Positions 62,560 through 64,000 of a DNA stretch of 64,000 nt are shown here, piece by piece (within the stretch, counting starts at the first letter, position 1; every line of letters starts with the position of its first letter). Location of the stretch: the NCBI RefSeq assembly GCF_900109465.1, contig NZ_FOAZ01000011.1, positions 246,323-310,322 of the forward strand. The letters are read 5' to 3'. The DNA is from Streptacidiphilus jiangxiensis. GTDB taxonomy: Bacteria > Actinomycetota > Actinomycetes > Streptomycetales > Streptomycetaceae. A program made the translations under genes and the position numbers. The notes under the pieces were generated by a model. The model worked only from the letters and a program-made list of their open reading frames with translations. It was not told the DNA's origin and ran no database searches.

Positions 62560-62660
62560 GTGGGCATAAGCAACGATCGAACGCATGTCCGATGCGGAAT
62601 TCCCCGGGGGCCGGAAGGCGCTTGGATAGTCTGGGGGCACACCATCAGGCAGGGGAGACT

Positions 62661-63539
62661 GTGGACGTTCGTACGAAGACCGCCGATGTCCGACGCCGTG
62701 CCGACCTGCGCGAGTTCCTGATGAGCCGACGCGCCCGGGTCACCCCCGCCGACGCCGGCCTGCCCGACGGCGGCGCCCGCCGCCGGACGCCCGGGCTGCG
62801 CCGCGAGGAGGTGGCCGTTCTCGCCGGGGTGGGGGTCAGCTGGTACCAGTGGCTCGAGCAGGGGCGTGACATCACCGTCTCCGGCCAGGTCCTCGACTCC
62901 GTCTCGCGGGTGCTCAAGCTCGACGAGCCCGAGCGGCGCCACCTCTACGTGCTCGCGGGCCTCAACCCGCCGCTCCTCGCGATCCCGCAGGAGCAGGCCA
63001 CGGTGAGCGACTCGATCCAGCGGCTCATCGACGCCTGGATGCCGCTGCCAGCCAACGTCATCGACCGCTACTGGAACAACGTCGCCTTCAACGCCGCGTC
63101 CGCCGCGGTCTTCGACTTCAGCGACCGCTGCACCAACTGCCTGGTCAACTACTTCACCAGCCACATCTACCGGGGCCGCCACGTCGGCTGGTCCGAGGAC
63201 GCGGCCCTGATCGCCGCCGAGTACCGCGCCGCGGCCGCGGAGTTCCCCGGCGACGAGGGCTTCGCCGCGATCGTGGACGACCTGAGCCTGCAGAGCGAGC
63301 ACTTCGCCGAGCTGTGGGCGCGCGGCGACGTCCGGCCGCCCGGCACCCGGCCGAAGCACGTCGACCATCCGCTGGTCGGTGAGCTGCACTTCGAGAGCAC
63401 CCAGCTGCGCATCCCCGAGCGCCCCGACCTCACGGTCGTCCTGCACAACGCCCTGCCCGGCACGGAGACGCTGCAGAAGCTCCAGTGGCTCGCCTCCCCG
63501 GAGAGTCGCCGCGCCACGATGCGGCCCATCGCCGGCTGA
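62661..63539 (+). CDS. XRE family regulator with MmyB-like ligand-binding domain
   Basis: A 292-residue regulator. The N-terminal HTH_31/XRE domain has LREFLMSRRARVTPADAGLP, RRTPGLRREEVAVLAGVGVSWYQWLEQGRDI, whose core TPGLRREEVAVLAGV is diagnostic. The C-terminal MmyB-like domain includes VIDRYWNNVAFN, FDFSDRCTNCLVNYFTS and LHNALPGTETLQKLQWLAS. Such domains bind acyl-like ligands in Streptomyces. GTG with GGGGAG upstream. It is divergent from TetR with 131 bases between, where the AT-rich palindrome lies. Confidence 0.9.
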   Translation: MDVRTKTADVRRRADLREFLMSRRARVTPADAGLPDGGARRRTPGLRREEVAVLAGVGVSWYQWLEQGRDITVSGQVLDSVSRVLKLDEPERRHLYVLAGLNPPLLAIPQEQATVSDSIQRLIDAWMPLPANVIDRYWNNVAFNAASAAVFDFSDRCTNCLVNYFTSHIYRGRHVGWSEDAALIAAEYRAAAAEFPGDEGFAAIVDDLSLQSEHFAELWARGDVRPPGTRPKHVDHPLVGELHFESTQLRIPERPDLTVVLHNALPGTETLQKLQWLASPESRRATMRPIAG

Positions 63540-63576
63540 TCCGTGCGCGCGACTGCGCGCAGCGGCTGATCCGTGC
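63533..63576 (+). repeat. 14-bp direct repeat at the XRE gene stop
   Basis: CGGCTGATCCGTGC at 63533-63546 (including the TGA stop) is repeated exactly at 63563-63576. The spacer is GCGCG-rich and can form a small hairpin. Confidence 0.7.
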
Positions 63577-63647
63577 AGGCGTGCGGAGTGCCCAGCGGCC
63601 GGGCGGAGCATGGGCGCGTTCCGCCCGTGACGCCTGAGGAGACGCCG

Positions 63648-64000
63648 ATGACCCCCACCCTCGCCGAGTCCGCCGCCCTGATCCAGCCGGAGTTGGTCGC
63701 GTTGCGGCGGGCGGTCCACGAGGAGCCGGAGATCGGCCTGGACCTTCCGTTGACGCAGGCGAAGGTGTTGGCGGCGTTGGAGGGGCTGGGTCTTGAGGTC
63801 TCGGTGGGGGAGAAGCTGAGCAGCGTCACGGCGGTGCTGCGCGGTGGGCGACCGGGTCCGGCGGTGCTGCTGCGGGCCGACATGGACGCGCTGCCGGTGC
63901 AGGAGACCAGCGGGCTGCCGTTCGCGTCCCGCATCCCCGGAGCCATGCACGCGTGCGGGCACGACCTGCACGTCGCCGGGCTGGTGGGCGCGGCGAAGCT
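63648..64000 (+). CDS. M20-family amidohydrolase, N-terminal part (runs off the window)
   Basis: The frame opens at ATG 63648 with GAGGAG seven bases upstream and remains open to the window end (117 codons). It is an M20/peptidase-M20D amidohydrolase of the hippurate or N-acyl-amino-acid hydrolase type. Seen are LRRAVHEEPEIGLDLPLTQ, LRADMDALPVQE and the metal-binding MHACGHDLHVAGLVGAA with the first ligands of the dizinc site. Substrate and C-terminal part lie beyond the window. Confidence 0.9.
   Translation, partial: MTPTLAESAALIQPELVALRRAVHEEPEIGLDLPLTQAKVLAALEGLGLEVSVGEKLSSVTAVLRGGRPGPAVLLRADMDALPVQETSGLPFASRIPGAMHACGHDLHVAGLVGAAK

Overview
The window is a 64-kb piece of a very GC-rich actinobacterial chromosome, most likely from the Streptomycetaceae (Streptomyces, Kitasatospora or Streptacidiphilus). 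The evidence is strong GC bias at third codon positions, many GTG starts, the core order leuS - degV - comEA - comEC - holA - rpsT - lepA ... hemW ... hrcA - dnaJ - rsmE ... tricorn protease - HIT - rnz - phoH - ybeY, a SARP regulator, a mycothiol-dependent isomerase-type protein and a PspAB/HtpX pair. I see no rRNA, tRNA, CRISPR array, prophage, transposase or biosynthetic cluster.

Layout. 0-12 kb is core: end of leuS, a DegV-family lipid-binding protein, the DNA-uptake pair comEA/comEC, an ArsB/SLC13-type permease, a DUF4232 lipoprotein, holA, convergent rpsT, an ABM-domain protein and lepA. 12-21 kb is accessory: a receptor Ser/Thr kinase with an extracellular peptidoglycan-binding domain, a DinB-fold protein divergent from an AraC regulator, a secreted GH25 lysozyme, a GNAT acetyltransferase and a heterodimeric ABC exporter with a palindromic operator over its promoter. 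fadD and hemW follow. 24.3-36.4 kb is a block placed between hemW and its usual neighbour DUF3097. It holds a secreted catalytically dead trypsin-fold/FG-GAP protein, a second receptor kinase with a decapeptide-repeat stalk, an ECF sigma factor with a membrane partner, a DesK/NarL-type two-component system with a small membrane protein, a fused pectinesterase-polygalacturonase and a long Glu/Arg-rich coiled-coil protein. 37.3-42.4 kb carries a large SARP-NB-ARC-TPR regulator, an ECF sigma factor with a SnoaL-like tail and a mycothiol-isomerase-like protein. 42.5-57.6 kb returns to core: pspAB, htpX, CIRCE-controlled hrcA, dnaJ, rsmE, a CDC48-like AAA+ ATPase translationally coupled to a membrane TPR protein, tricorn protease, HIT hydrolase, RNase Z, PhoH, YbeY and a CBS/CorC protein. 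57.6-64 kb is regulatory and metabolic accessory DNA: DUF2000/AraC, an MFS exporter, a transglutaminase-fold protein, a TetR-SDR operon with an AT-rich palindrome, an XRE/MmyB regulator and the start of an M20 amidohydrolase.

How the genes work together. Core parts cover translation (leuS, lepA, rpsT, rsmE), rRNA and tRNA maturation (ybeY, rnz), replication (holA), protein folding and proteolysis (hrcA/dnaJ, AAA+/TPR, tricorn, htpX) and DNA uptake. The accessory blocks are rich in surface sensing: two receptor kinases, two ECF sigma factors, one two-component system and several one-component regulators. An imperfect palindromic intergenic repeat recurs in three near-complete and two degraded copies, always just after stop codons. 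The most promising uncharacterised units are the pseudoprotease / kinase / sigma / membrane-protein cassette at 24.4-29.4 kb and the AAA+/TPR pair next to tricorn protease at 47.5-53.1 kb.
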